This document shows positions 17,718 through 26,658 of a stretch of 64,000 bases of DNA, in pieces (the first letter of the stretch is position 1; the number at the start of each line of letters is the position of its first letter). Under the pieces are notes generated by a model. It searched no databases. It saw nothing but the letters and a program-made list of their open reading frames with translations, and was not told the DNA's origin. The DNA is from Nereida ignava (lineage in GTDB: Bacteria > Pseudomonadota > Alphaproteobacteria > Rhodobacterales > Rhodobacteraceae). The translations under genes were made by a program, and so were the position numbers. Location of the stretch: contig NZ_CVPC01000016.1 in NCBI RefSeq assembly GCF_001049735.1, positions 23,832 through 87,831 on the forward strand. The letters run 5' to 3'.

Positions 17718-20264
17718 TCACGCGACCTCATCGGCATAGAGCCGTAATTGGCTGACGATGGGCGTGTAGGACGCGTCCTTCGTCGTGAGATGCGCCCGCG
17801 CTTCCACCGCGCGGGCCTCGATTTCGTGGTTGTCTAGGCGACCCCAAGGACCCCAAACGGGGGCACCCGCTGGATCGTCATCGGTCTCGCGGATCTCGAA
17901 TAGCACGTCGATCTCTGCCCCAGCCGATCCGTCAAAGTCGGCCCATGTGTCCATGAGTGCCGTTCGCGCATCGATCCGGTCATTGAGCGCGAGCGCCGCC
18001 ACGCCGATTTCGGATCGGAGGCGGACACGTTTCACCGCGCCGAGATCGAGCCCGGCGGCAAAGCCGTATTGCCCCTCCATCGTGCTGACCTGCGTCACGC
18101 CATTTGCCGTCGCTGTAGCGAGCGTCAGGGTCGAACCCGTAACCTGTAGCCCAGATTTTGGACCGACAAAGCCGGGATCGGCCTGCAGGAAGTCTAAGGT
18201 CGAGAAGGCCAGCACCTGCGCGCCCTTGGTCGAGACGCGTGTTTCGGGGCCAGCGCGCCCGCCGCTGTCTTCAGCCCGCACCAGATACGTGCCGGGTTTC
18301 AGCGGTACGACGGCGATGGCCTCGCCGCCCGAGACCCGGTCCATCGAATAGCTGTCGGCCCAGGTTGCCGTCGCTTCCTTTGAGTGCCGGATCACGATGT
18401 TGCCGCCCACGCGGACGTCGGGATCGGCCGAACGCGTCCACTTCAGGATCGCAAGGCCACCTGCCGTTTGCAGGGTCACATTCTCGAGTTGGGCCGGAGG
18501 GGCGGTGAGCCCGAGGATTTCGGCTTGTGTTTCCTGCCAGGGCGAGGAGACGCCCAGAACCGAGATCGCTTTTACCCGGAAAGCCCAAGCCCCCGGTGCG
18601 ATGTCGCGAATTTCAAGCGCAGTTCCGTCGGTGCGGCCATAGTCGATCCAGTCGGCCCCGCCAGAAAGTTTGCCCTGCAGCTGATAGGCCGCGACAAACC
18701 CAGACGGTGCTGCCTCCCACGCAATGCGTGCCAGAACCTTCAGCCCGCCGCCGTCTCGAGTGACATAGAGGTCCTCGGTGACCTGCGGCGCGCCGGGGGC
18801 CGGGATGTCATACGCATTGGGCAGCGCCGTGCGCGGGGCGGCGGCGTAGATCTGCTGCTCGGATGCCGACCAGTCATAGACCAAGGGCGAGGTCTCGCGC
18901 AGGACCAGCTCTGGGAGGAGCAGCGCGCCATCGCCCGATGCCGTCAAATCGAGGCTCACCCCATGCACCTCGAAGGGTTTGGCGGCAAAGCCCCAGCGGG
19001 CATAGGAGAGCGTCACCACATCGCCCACTGTGGCTGCCCAGGCTGAGAGCTTGCCCGACAGCCGCACCGTCATCTGCCGACGCGCGCGTTCGAGCTCAAT
19101 CTTGGCCAGCCGCTGCGCCATAGACGCCGAGATCGTGAACGGCAGCGAGATGTCGCGCCATTTCTGTTCGCCCCCATCCTCGGCGAGGTAGACATCCGAG
19201 GCATAGGCCGGGAAGTCGTCAGGCTGCCAGTCGTTTTCGGGACTGACGAACTGCCCGCGCACGCCGTTGAAGTTGGACGACATCGTCACACGCGTCGCAA
19301 GGGTGAGCCCGCCCTCGCGGACATGGTCGGAGGTGAGCGCCACATCAGGCGCGCGCCACGCGCCCGCGTGGATACGCCAGGATCCACCCGAGAAAGCGCA
19401 GCGACCGGCGAAGGACGACAGCATCCCCTCGATGATGGTCTTCGGGACCTCGGAGAGGGTGATCACGCCGTTGCAGGCATAGCGCGGCTCAGACCCACCA
19501 CCGGCCAGCGGGACGGTCTCATCGCAGATGTTCGCGGCCTCGACCAAGGACATCTCGTCAATCCCGTCGGGCTGGCCGATGCGCGCGCCAATGCCCCAAG
19601 TCGGATTGGCCATGTAATCTGCTAGGCAGAGGGCGGGGTTTTCTGAGTAACCTGCCGTTTGTGTTCGAGGGTCCCAGATGTCGTCCTTACCCTCGAGATC
19701 GACCGTGATGTTCGGGATCCCGCCCGGGAAGGCGTCCTGGTCATAGGTGAGGCGCAACCGGATCGCGGCACAGCCGCGCAGCCGGTGGTTCTCGGTCCAT
19801 TTGTCCGGCAACGCTGCCTTGAGGCCCGCGAATGCGGTCTGATTGGCGGCGCCCAGTTTCTTCTCGACGACAACCTTTCCGGCCCAGCGGCCCTGCGCGG
19901 TCCCGGCGGCATTTATCGCCACTTCGCCTTCGAAATAGATGGCCCCAATCGATTTGACCCGATGCGTGGCCAGCACGATGACCAGATCGAGGAACTTATT
20001 GTCCGACCCCGAGGAGTGCAGGAAGACGATCACCCCACCTTTGCGGGTGCGGCCGTAGACGAGGTCGCGCGGCACCACCGGCTCGCGGATCGTGACCGTC
20101 CGCGGCTGCATCGTTGTCTGCGGTTTCGGCATCAATGCCTGCGCCGCGTAGGATAGAAGCAGCGTGCCGCCGATGCGCAGAAGGGCTGCGCCAATCCCGC
20201 CTGCAGCCAAAACGCCGCTGATCGCCCCCGCGATCGCGGTGACGGCTGTCACGATGAAGGGCAT
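17718..20264 (-). CDS. Tail tip / central fibre protein, lambda gpJ-like host-specificity protein
   Basis: 848 residues. The N-terminus is hydrophobic (about 1-40, AIAGAISGVLAAGGIGAALL), followed by the conserved PRDLVYGRTRKGGVIVFLHS block found in tail-tip J proteins, a hub region with TIIEGMLSSFAGRCAFSGG, and then fibronectin-III-like repeats (about 500-690). It forms the hub and tip of the tail. It starts 15 bases after the small Cys-protease-like gene. The C-terminal 150 residues are a variable receptor or fibre-docking region. Confidence 0.88.
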   Translation of the reverse strand: MPFIVTAVTAIAGAISGVLAAGGIGAALLRIGGTLLLSYAAQALMPKPQTTMQPRTVTIREPVVPRDLVYGRTRKGGVIVFLHSSGSDNKFLDLVIVLATHRVKSIGAIYFEGEVAINAAGTAQGRWAGKVVVEKKLGAANQTAFAGLKAALPDKWTENHRLRGCAAIRLRLTYDQDAFPGGIPNITVDLEGKDDIWDPRTQTAGYSENPALCLADYMANPTWGIGARIGQPDGIDEMSLVEAANICDETVPLAGGGSEPRYACNGVITLSEVPKTIIEGMLSSFAGRCAFSGGSWRIHAGAWRAPDVALTSDHVREGGLTLATRVTMSSNFNGVRGQFVSPENDWQPDDFPAYASDVYLAEDGGEQKWRDISLPFTISASMAQRLAKIELERARRQMTVRLSGKLSAWAATVGDVVTLSYARWGFAAKPFEVHGVSLDLTASGDGALLLPELVLRETSPLVYDWSASEQQIYAAAPRTALPNAYDIPAPGAPQVTEDLYVTRDGGGLKVLARIAWEAAPSGFVAAYQLQGKLSGGADWIDYGRTDGTALEIRDIAPGAWAFRVKAISVLGVSSPWQETQAEILGLTAPPAQLENVTLQTAGGLAILKWTRSADPDVRVGGNIVIRHSKEATATWADSYSMDRVSGGEAIAVVPLKPGTYLVRAEDSGGRAGPETRVSTKGAQVLAFSTLDFLQADPGFVGPKSGLQVTGSTLTLATATANGVTQVSTMEGQYGFAAGLDLGAVKRVRLRSEIGVAALALNDRIDARTALMDTWADFDGSAGAEIDVLFEIRETDDDPAGAPVWGPWGRLDNHEIEARAVEARAHLTTKDASYTPIVSQLRLYADEVA

Positions 20265-20279
20265 GAAACGGGTCCGGGT

Positions 20280-20693
20280 TCAGATGGGCCAGGCAAGCCG
20301 GCAGGAGGGCAGCGGTACGGTCACGAGGCCTTCAGGTGCCATGCCAACCGCTTGGGCCCCGGTACAGACGCCAAAGCCGAGGCCGGTATCGGCCAAAACG
20401 ATATCGCCGCGCCCAGCCAAAAGAACGGCCGAGCGTGGCTCACCCAAAAGAGCTCGACCCATCTCCTCGAGCGAGGCCCAGCCCAAGCGGCGCATTACCC
20501 GCTCGCCGCCGAGCGCTGTGGTGTAGCGCCCGCGCCAGAGGGACGCGACATCCTCACCGCCGGTCAGGATCATGCGCGTCTCGAAGGCAAAGGTCGGGCA
20601 GTCATGCACGCCCCAAACGAAAGGACGCGCGCGGGCGGTATCGATCGCTGCTGCAAGCAGGCGTTCCCAGTGGTGAACGCGGGGGAGCATCAT
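20280..20693 (-). CDS. DUF6950-like phage tail assembly protein (gpK position)
   Basis: 137 residues. The WERLLAAAIDTARARPFVWG and HDCPTFAFE blocks carry a Cys with nearby His in the arrangement of NlpC-like folds; this matches the small DUF6950 type proteins found just before tail-tip J. In lambda the same position is taken by gpK. Start overlaps the previous stop as ATGA. Whether it is an active peptidase is not clear. Confidence 0.65.
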   Translation of the reverse strand: MMLPRVHHWERLLAAAIDTARARPFVWGVHDCPTFAFETRMILTGGEDVASLWRGRYTTALGGERVMRRLGWASLEEMGRALLGEPRSAVLLAGRGDIVLADTGLGFGVCTGAQAVGMAPEGLVTVPLPSCRLAWPI

Positions 20694-21250
20694 CCGCGCC
20701 CCCAGGTAATTTCGCGATCCTGGATCGCGGTGACGTATTCGAACCCGAGATCGCCCGGGAACAGCACCTGCTGGCTTTCATGGGTGTAGCGCCAGGTCCG
20801 CGCCACGGTGAGATCGATCAGACGGCTTTCATAGCTAATGGTGATCGTACAGGTATCGGCATCGTCCTTGATTTCTGGCACATCGAGCCGGCCCGAGAAG
20901 GCCTGAACCGGATCGGCGATGATGCTGCCATCCTCGGCCAGAAGCCCCAGCCAGATCCTGCCCGGCAGGCCCTGACGCGCTTCATCGATCGCCATCTGCA
21001 CGAGATCCAGTGGCACGCCGGAAAGCGAGACGGCCGTGCCGCCGGCCACGACCTCTCCGGTTTCGTCGATGGCCCCGAGCCCGAGCAAAGACCCAGCCCC
21101 CGCCCAAGCCTGGCCGTTCCAACTGACCTCTCCCAATCCCGACCAGATCCGGACCCAGCCCGTGGCGAACTGACCCTCGAAGAAGATGACGGGCCTGAGG
21201 CTTTGATCGGCCAATGCCGTGGCGAAGGCGACGGTGAGATCGCGGCTCAT
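20690..21250 (-). CDS. Minor tail protein (gpL/DUF2163-like position)
   Basis: 186 residues from ATG 21250 (MSRDLTVAFATALADQSLRP), overlapping the DUF2460 gene as ATGA; upstream in-frame Met codons lie in that gene. It has a beta-rich composition with VIFFEGQFATGWVRIWSGLG near the start and a hub-like end (VLFPGDLGFEYVTAIQDREI). Order in the tail operon equals lambda gpL or the GTA baseplate hub. Family assignment is tentative. Confidence 0.65.
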   Translation of the reverse strand: MSRDLTVAFATALADQSLRPVIFFEGQFATGWVRIWSGLGEVSWNGQAWAGAGSLLGLGAIDETGEVVAGGTAVSLSGVPLDLVQMAIDEARQGLPGRIWLGLLAEDGSIIADPVQAFSGRLDVPEIKDDADTCTITISYESRLIDLTVARTWRYTHESQQVLFPGDLGFEYVTAIQDREITWGRG

Positions 21251-21837
21251 CAGAGCGCCTCCCGTGCCGAGATCGTGAAGCGATGCTGATCCGCTCGGCC
21301 GATGACCGAGGGGACGGGTGCCGTCAGCCGCAACAGAACCGACGGGGCATCGAGGCCGAGCAGCGTGCCGACCGGCACGGAAGCCCGAAGCGGCGGCACG
21401 AGGGTGAGCGTCGCCTCGCTGCCCACGGGCACCACATCCGCCGTTAGCTGATAAAGCCGTGTGGTGGCATCTCCGCCCAACTGGAAGAAATCCCCCGCGC
21501 GAAGGCCAAGTCCCCAACCAGCCGTGCGCAGGGTGGAGGCTCCCGCAGCTTGCGCCTCGGTCACGTAAGGATTGCCCGCCGCCACCGGCACCTCGATCGA
21601 GGGATCGGGGAAGAGGAACCGGCCGCGCAATCCACCAAGGGCGGTGAAGAAGGCAGAAAGCCGACGGGCCTTAGCCCCTTGGGTCACCGCCATCTCGATC
21701 TGGTATTCCCACCACGACGCACCCCAGTCCTGGATCTGGGATGTGCCGGTGAACGGCGAGCGCGCCTCGGCCACAGATGTCACCAAGCGCCGCTCGAGCG
21801 AGGACACGAGCGTCAGGGGCAAGACAGGAATGGCCAT
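21250..21837 (-). CDS. DUF2460-like distal tail protein
   Basis: 195 residues, MAIPVLPLTLVSSLERRLVT. The WEYQIEMAVTQGAKARRLSA and LGGLRGRFLFPDPS blocks resemble DUF2460/distal-tail (Dit-like, gpM position) proteins that join the tail tube to the tip. It ends one base short of the next gene's start overlap and begins one base after the tape-measure stop. Confidence 0.7.
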   Translation of the reverse strand: MAIPVLPLTLVSSLERRLVTSVAEARSPFTGTSQIQDWGASWWEYQIEMAVTQGAKARRLSAFFTALGGLRGRFLFPDPSIEVPVAAGNPYVTEAQAAGASTLRTAGWGLGLRAGDFFQLGGDATTRLYQLTADVVPVGSEATLTLVPPLRASVPVGTLLGLDAPSVLLRLTAPVPSVIGRADQHRFTISAREAL

Positions 21838-21838
21838 C

Positions 21839-24277
21839 TCAGATCACCTGACCCCGCCGCCGCCCATCGGCCACGCTTTCTTTCGCTATGCGGGCGATCT
21901 CCGGGATCGCAGCGCGAAGGCGCGCGTCGATCTGCTCGGCCACACCCATCTGCGCCCCGCGCGCGTCGATGTTCACGGTCACGCCTGTGTCAGCACTGAC
22001 TCGGCCGTAGCTCGCCGCCTCGCGGCGGTTCAGCACCCGTTCCCCACGCTGCAGGATCGTCGGGACTTCGTCGGGGCGGAGACCTGCCCAACCGCCGGAG
22101 TGCATCCGCGGCGCAGCAGCGAAGGCCAATGCTGGCACCGAGCGGCTATGTCCGGACAGTCCGACAATACCACCCGCATGCGAGACGGCCGCCGCAACGG
22201 ACCCGCCGCCAAAGATGCCGGAGAGCGCCGAGGCGATGGGCCCCAGCACCGCACGCTTGAAGGACAGAACTGCAAGGTCCGCCAGGATCGAGCGAACGAG
22301 GCCCTTGAAGTCGAACTTGCCGGTCTCGACGAAGCTTCGGAACGCGCTTTCCGCGCCACTGAAAGCGCCGGTCAGGGTTTCACCGAGGCCTTTGCCCCAG
22401 TTCAGCGCATCTGCGGCATAGGCTTGAAGGGACTCCGAGACTGCACGCCAACCGGTGGCGATCCGATCCCCGGCGCTGCCCGCAGCCCCTCCCGCGCGCC
22501 CCATGGCATCCGACAGCCGATCTGCTGAGACAGTCGCCTCATCCAGCGCCGCCGCGCCTTCTTCGCCGGTGCCCGCAACGGCGTCACGAAGCGCGCCCCA
22601 GGATGTGAGCGGGGCTGTCGCGCCATTGGCGAGATCGGTTGCCGCCTGACGGTAGGTGTTCGCAGTGGCCAGCGCCTCGGCGGCAATCCCATCAAGACCA
22701 AGGTCAGGGGCCGTGAGCGGGTTGTCCTCGAAGGCTCGGCGAAATGCCTCTGCCGCAGCCGTTCCGGCATCTGCGGAGGCGCCTGCGAAGGGGTTGGGGA
22801 TGTCACCGAGATTGATTTCACCGATCTGACCAAAGGTGGTCTCGATGCCCACTGCGGCAAGCGCATCGCGGATGCGTCCCGTAAAGGCATCGATCCGGGC
22901 GATGGCGCCGTTCAGCATAGCCTCGATCCCATCGAGCATGCGGTTGGCGGCCGAGAAGACGAGATCCCCGATCACGTCTGGCAGACGCGACCAGATCTCG
23001 CGGACAGCCAGTAGGGCACCCTCGAAGGCGTTGGCTGTGGTGTTGCCAAAAGCCACGACACTCTCGATGGCCCCAGCCATGCCGGAAGCGGCATCGGCCT
23101 TCAGATCGTAGAACATGGCGGTGGCCGCAGCCCCAGCGCTTGATGCCCCCATCTTGATCCGGTCCCAGACCTCGACCGCGACGTCTTTCAAGAGGCCCAT
23201 GGCCTCGCCGAAGCCGCCCGCGCCGGAGGCCAACCGCGTGAACCAATAAACCAGCTCGCCCGCCCCGACGATGAGAGCACCGATGCCGGTGCGAATGAGC
23301 GCCCCGCGAAGGATGACGAGCGTCATTGCCAATCCCCGCACCGACAGTGCGGCCACCGCCATGGCGGCCACCCAGCGGCCTGCGAGGAAGGTGGCAAAGG
23401 TCCCGGCGTAGATCGCGAACCGATCAAGGTTGCTCAGCACCGCGTCAAAAGCCCGGCTGATCGGGCTGGTGCTGGACGCAAGGGCGACAAACGCATTGGC
23501 CACTGCCTCCAGCGACGGGGCGAGCGCCACGGCAATCCGGTTGCGAACGCCGGTGAAGACCTGGCCGATGCTGACCAGCGCGAGCTCCGAGCGGCGCATG
23601 GCAGCGATGGCATCCGCGTCCAGCACTGCGCCAAGCGCCTGTGCCTGTGCCCCGAGCCGGGTCATCTCTGCCCCGCCGTTTTGCAGCAGCGGGATCAGCC
23701 GGGTCGCATCCGAGGCCATCGCCTCGAGATAAAAGGTCATCTCCTGTTGGCTGACGCCCGCGCGTTCGAGGCTGTCGATATAGAGCTGCAGCGCCTCTGG
23801 CCCCGAGAGCCGTGCGAACTGGTCGGCCGTCACCCCCACCCGAGGCGCGATGTTCTCGAAGAAATCTGCCATCGGGCCGCCGCCCGTCTGCAGGAAATCA
23901 CCCACCCGGTCATTCACGTCCTTCAGGATATCCGCGAGCTTCTCCTGTTCGATCCCCACCGTAGCCGAGGCCGCCGACCAGCGCTGGAACACCTCGGGGT
24001 TGGCATTGGCAACCTGGGAGAGCTGGCCGATCTCGTTGGCGGCCGCAACGGTCGAGCGGGTCATCGACACGACGGCAGCAGCGAGCGCCGTGGCAGCAGC
24101 AGTCGCAGCGATCCGGGCCCGACGCGCGAAGGCCGCCATGCGCGCATTGGCCTGGTCCATCTCGTGCGAGAGACGCCCCATGCCGCGCGCCCCCGCCTCG
24201 CCGACACCTTCCAGCTCGGCACGCACCTGGCGGCCGCCGGTCGCGGAGAGGCGGACGGAGACTTTTTTCTCAGCCAT
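21839..24277 (-). CDS. Tail tape-measure protein
   Basis: 812 residues, Ala-rich, mostly helical, MAEKKVSVRLSATGGRQVRA at the start. It has a long coiled-coil first half, hydrophobic helices around 290-350 (VAAMAVAALSVRGLAMTLVI) and a C-terminal region with WAGLRPDEVPTILQRGERVL typical of lambda gpH-like tape measures. It sets tail length and helps DNA entry. It is the largest coiled protein of the block and directly follows the G/GT genes, as in lambda. Overlaps the T-like frame by eight bases. Confidence 0.92.
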   Translation of the reverse strand: MAEKKVSVRLSATGGRQVRAELEGVGEAGARGMGRLSHEMDQANARMAAFARRARIAATAAATALAAAVVSMTRSTVAAANEIGQLSQVANANPEVFQRWSAASATVGIEQEKLADILKDVNDRVGDFLQTGGGPMADFFENIAPRVGVTADQFARLSGPEALQLYIDSLERAGVSQQEMTFYLEAMASDATRLIPLLQNGGAEMTRLGAQAQALGAVLDADAIAAMRRSELALVSIGQVFTGVRNRIAVALAPSLEAVANAFVALASSTSPISRAFDAVLSNLDRFAIYAGTFATFLAGRWVAAMAVAALSVRGLAMTLVILRGALIRTGIGALIVGAGELVYWFTRLASGAGGFGEAMGLLKDVAVEVWDRIKMGASSAGAAATAMFYDLKADAASGMAGAIESVVAFGNTTANAFEGALLAVREIWSRLPDVIGDLVFSAANRMLDGIEAMLNGAIARIDAFTGRIRDALAAVGIETTFGQIGEINLGDIPNPFAGASADAGTAAAEAFRRAFEDNPLTAPDLGLDGIAAEALATANTYRQAATDLANGATAPLTSWGALRDAVAGTGEEGAAALDEATVSADRLSDAMGRAGGAAGSAGDRIATGWRAVSESLQAYAADALNWGKGLGETLTGAFSGAESAFRSFVETGKFDFKGLVRSILADLAVLSFKRAVLGPIASALSGIFGGGSVAAAVSHAGGIVGLSGHSRSVPALAFAAAPRMHSGGWAGLRPDEVPTILQRGERVLNRREAASYGRVSADTGVTVNIDARGAQMGVAEQIDARLRAAIPEIARIAKESVADGRRRGQVI

Positions 24278-24602
24278 GTCGGTGTTCGATCTCTTCGTTT
24301 GTCTTGCGCACCATCACCGCCTCAATGGGTGGCAAGAGTTCCGCGATGATGAGGGGCGAGAGCCCGAGGGCTGCGCCGAGTTGCAGGGCTGCGCCCATGT
24401 CCCAGCCGAGGACAGCGCCGCCGCTCATGCCCCCCACGGCGCGCACCTGTCCGCCGAGGCGCTGGACCAGATCCCAGACCTGCCAGCCTTCCAGGGTGAG
24501 AGGTTTGTGCTGGGTCCGTGGGCATTCCGCGCACATAGAGGGGCACACCGCGCAATAGTCACCGCCCCCGCCGAACTCCCAGTCGGCGAGAGCGGTCAGG
24601 CG
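24270..24602 (-). CDS. T-like domain of tail assembly chaperone, made by -1 frameshifting (GT)
   Basis: 110 codons with no good start of their own. The frame joins the upstream G-like gene at the heptamer A AAA AAC (24608-24602 on the minus strand), four bases before... the G stop codon region, exactly in the -1 phase. The fused protein (24958 to 24270, about 229 residues) would be the GT form. The domain has a C-X2-C-X3-C-X2-C cluster (CAVCPSMCAEC) that may bind zinc, and ends EAVMVRKTNEEIEHRHG. Position between tail tube and tape measure matches lambda T. The tail assembly chaperone role is from family context. Confidence 0.78.
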   Translation of the reverse strand, partial: RLTALADWEFGGGGDYCAVCPSMCAECPRTQHKPLTLEGWQVWDLVQRLGGQVRAVGGMSGGAVLGWDMGAALQLGAALGLSPLIIAELLPPIEAVMVRKTNEEIEHRHG

Positions 24603-24958
24603 TTTTTTTCCGCATCCAGGATCAGCGCGCCCGCGATGTATTTCGTTTGAAACGCCTCGAAGATCGGCCAAAGCTCCAGCAGGGCATCGATGCCGTCATG
24701 TGAGATAGCCATTGGCTCGCCGTCCTCGTCTCCGACGCCCTCCCAATCCTTCACTACGATGCGCGCGACGGCCTTGGCGACGATGCGCGCGAGGTCGTCG
24801 TTGGAATCGCTGCTTTCAGCTCCAGCGGCAGCTGCGACAATCGCCGGATCGCTGCGTGCGGCGAGCATGATGGCTGTGGTCAGCGGCTCCACCAGCAGCC
24901 GCACGCCATGGCCGAGGTCGAGCCAGCGGGGTTCATTCGAAAGGTTCAAGCGCAGCAT
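24596..24958 (-). CDS. Tail assembly chaperone G-like protein
   Basis: 120 residues from ATG 24958 (MLRLNLSNEPRWLDLGHGVR); the longer upstream frame overlaps the tail-tube gene. The acidic, mainly helical protein ends in DAEKNA, with the slippery heptamer A AAA AAC just before its stop. In lambda-like phages the G product and a small share of GT fusion coat the tape measure until the tube polymerises. The gene starts two bases after the tail-tube stop. Confidence 0.78.
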   Translation of the reverse strand: MLRLNLSNEPRWLDLGHGVRLLVEPLTTAIMLAARSDPAIVAAAAGAESSDSNDDLARIVAKAVARIVVKDWEGVGDEDGEPMAISHDGIDALLELWPIFEAFQTKYIAGALILDAEKNA

Positions 24959-24960
24959 GG

Positions 24961-25902
24961 TCAGTAAACCTCGCGGTCGTTGGTCAGGGTAACGGTGCAC
25001 ATACGACCCACCACTGCATCGCTGGCCGCCTGCCAATCAAAGGTGGCCTGTACACCTTGCGGGCCCGAGATCTCGATCCGCGGGCGTGGAAGGTAAACAG
25101 CGTGGGCCGTAACGGTCAGGCTCTCGCCCGTTGGCAGCGTGTAGGAGAACTCCAACTCACAGGCCTCGCCGTTGATCGCCTGGGTCACGAGCGTCTGGTC
25201 CGCAAATCGGACAACGACATTGCCGGTCAGCGCCGCGATGGACGGATCAGCACCGTCGATTTTTCCATCGGAACGGATCGTCTCGATGCGATCGAGGTTG
25301 TTGGCATAGGTCAGGTCGGTGGAGACAACGTTGCCGATATTTGCCCCGTTCCGTGTGATCGAGCCGTTGAAGTGGCCGAAACGTTTCAGCGCGATATTGG
25401 CGGGCGTTCCCGCCGCCGTAGTCGTGGCGATGGCCTCGCCCTGTGCCACGATGCTGGCCGTTGAAGTCAGCAGCCCGGAACGCGCCATCTGCCAGTTTAG
25501 GCTATCCACCATGCAGCCGGAATACATGGCAAAGCGCGGTACCTCGGGCATGCCGGTCTCGACCGAGAATGATGGAAGCGCCCAACTGCCGGAACGGAAC
25601 TCGTGGGTATAGGGGGCGTCGGCGCCTATGGTAGTGGGTGCCCCAAATGCTGCCTTCAACCAGAAGCCGAAGGCCTCGGCGTCAATCGGGATGACCACAT
25701 CGCCATCGGCCGTCACCGCATCCTTGATTGGGGCCTGCGGATCGCGTCCGTAGCCCAGCAGTTCCGATGTCTGCAGCGGTTGCTCAGCCCCCAGCGTCGT
25801 GCTGGCAAATGGCATCTTGGTGTAGCCGCTCGCGGGCGGCGTTCCATAGGTCGTTTCGAACGCCAGCGCCATCTGCGCCCGCGCCCCTTGGGCTCGTGCC
25901 AT
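24961..25902 (-). CDS. Major tail tube protein
   Basis: 313 residues from ATG 25902 (MARAQGARAQMALAFETTYG); codons upstream in frame are not protein-like. Beta-rich, with AFETTYGTPPASGYTKMPF and VIPIDAEAFGFWLKAAFGAP typical of the phage tail-tube family (gpV-like), and a C-terminal Ig-like part. Located just before the G/GT genes. It polymerises into the non-contractile tube, so the phage is a siphovirus. Confidence 0.85.
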   Translation of the reverse strand: MARAQGARAQMALAFETTYGTPPASGYTKMPFASTTLGAEQPLQTSELLGYGRDPQAPIKDAVTADGDVVIPIDAEAFGFWLKAAFGAPTTIGADAPYTHEFRSGSWALPSFSVETGMPEVPRFAMYSGCMVDSLNWQMARSGLLTSTASIVAQGEAIATTTAAGTPANIALKRFGHFNGSITRNGANIGNVVSTDLTYANNLDRIETIRSDGKIDGADPSIAALTGNVVVRFADQTLVTQAINGEACELEFSYTLPTGESLTVTAHAVYLPRPRIEISGPQGVQATFDWQAASDAVVGRMCTVTLTNDREVY

Positions 25903-25927
25903 GGTGTTTCTCCTCGAATTGGTCTGC

Positions 25928-26353
25928 TCAGCCCAGCGCGTCACTGGTCGCGTAGTGAAGGGTGATCGGAATGATCCCGGCTTTCAGAGAGGCGGCCCCC
26001 TCCACCGGAAGATCGACAGGTTCAGCAGCCTCCGGCTCGACCCAGTCGCACAACCCCCTCAATGTCCGATCGGCGGTGATCACCGCGCCGATCTGAGCGA
26101 CAAGCGCGTCGAAAAGGGCGTCCCGATCCGTTGCTGATCGCACGATCATCTCGAGTTCGGCGCGATGCTGGAAATGATAGGTCAGCGGCGACAACGTCAC
26201 GCCTGGCTCGCCCGGGGTGCCGTCGCGCAGGATCATGAGACCTGCAGGCGGGATGCGTTCCGGTAGAACTTCTCCGCGTAGAACCGGCACATGCGGGATC
26301 GTCCTGAGCAGGTCCGCCAGGGCGGTCAGGATGGTTTCGCGGGTGGTGGGCAT
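25928..26353 (-). CDS. Tail terminator-like minor tail protein
   Basis: 141 residues, MPTTRETILTALADLLRTIP. Helical start then a beta sheet with ILRDGTPGEPGVTLSPLTYH; size and position before the tail tube match gpU-like tail terminators. It is followed upstream by the tRNA cluster, which breaks the otherwise tight late operon. Confidence 0.65.
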   Translation of the reverse strand: MPTTRETILTALADLLRTIPHVPVLRGEVLPERIPPAGLMILRDGTPGEPGVTLSPLTYHFQHRAELEMIVRSATDRDALFDALVAQIGAVITADRTLRGLCDWVEPEAAEPVDLPVEGAASLKAGIIPITLHYATSDALG

Positions 26354-26396
26354 TTACTTGTTTCCCAGCGCAGAATCCGGCATCTAGCCTGATAGC

Positions 26397-26473
26397 GGGC
26401 CTGTAGCTCAATTGGTTAGAGCAGAGCGCTCATAACGCTTTGGTTGCGGGTTCAAGTCCTGCCGGGCCTACCA
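26397..26473 (+). tRNA. tRNA with CAT anticodon, probably Ile2 (AUA decoding)
   Basis: Full cloverleaf: acceptor GGGCCTG with CGGGCCT, D arm GCTC/GAGC, anticodon stem GAGCG/CGCTT with loop CTCATAA, T arm GCGGG/CCTGC, encoded CCA. The sequence CTTTGGTTGCGGG after the anticodon stem resembles tRNA-Ile2 more than elongator Met, so modification by TilS to lysidine and reading of AUA is likely. On the strand opposite to the late genes. Elongator Met is the alternative. Confidence 0.85.
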
Positions 26474-26475
26474 AA

Positions 26476-26559
26476 GCCCCCTTGGCGGAATGGTAGACGC
26501 TGAAGACTTAAAATCTTTTGCCTTCGGGCGTGCCGGTTCGAGTCCGGCAGGGGGCACCA
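26476..26559 (+). tRNA. tRNA-Leu (TAA)
   Basis: Acceptor GCCCCCT pairs with AGGGGGC, discriminator A, encoded CCA. Anticodon loop CTTAAAA gives TAA (reads UUA). It has a long variable arm (TGCCTTCGGGCG), as expected for Leu. Two bases after the CAT tRNA, so one transcript. Confidence 0.92.
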
Positions 26560-26562
26560 AAA

Positions 26563-26652
26563 GGAAGTGTGGCCGAGTGGTTTAAGGCTCTGGTCTTGAA
26601 AACCAGCGTAGGTGAGAGCCTACCGTGGGTTCGAATCCCACCGCTTCCGCCA
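26563..26652 (+). tRNA. tRNA-Ser (TGA)
   Basis: Acceptor GGAAGTG with CGCTTCC, discriminator G, encoded CCA. Anticodon stem CTGGT/ACCAG, loop CTTGAAA gives TGA (reads UCA). Long variable arm (CGTAGGTGAGAGCCTACC) as in Ser tRNAs. Three bases after the Leu tRNA. It ends six bases before the stop codon of the next late gene on the minus strand. Confidence 0.93.
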
Positions 26653-26658
26653 GCCCTT

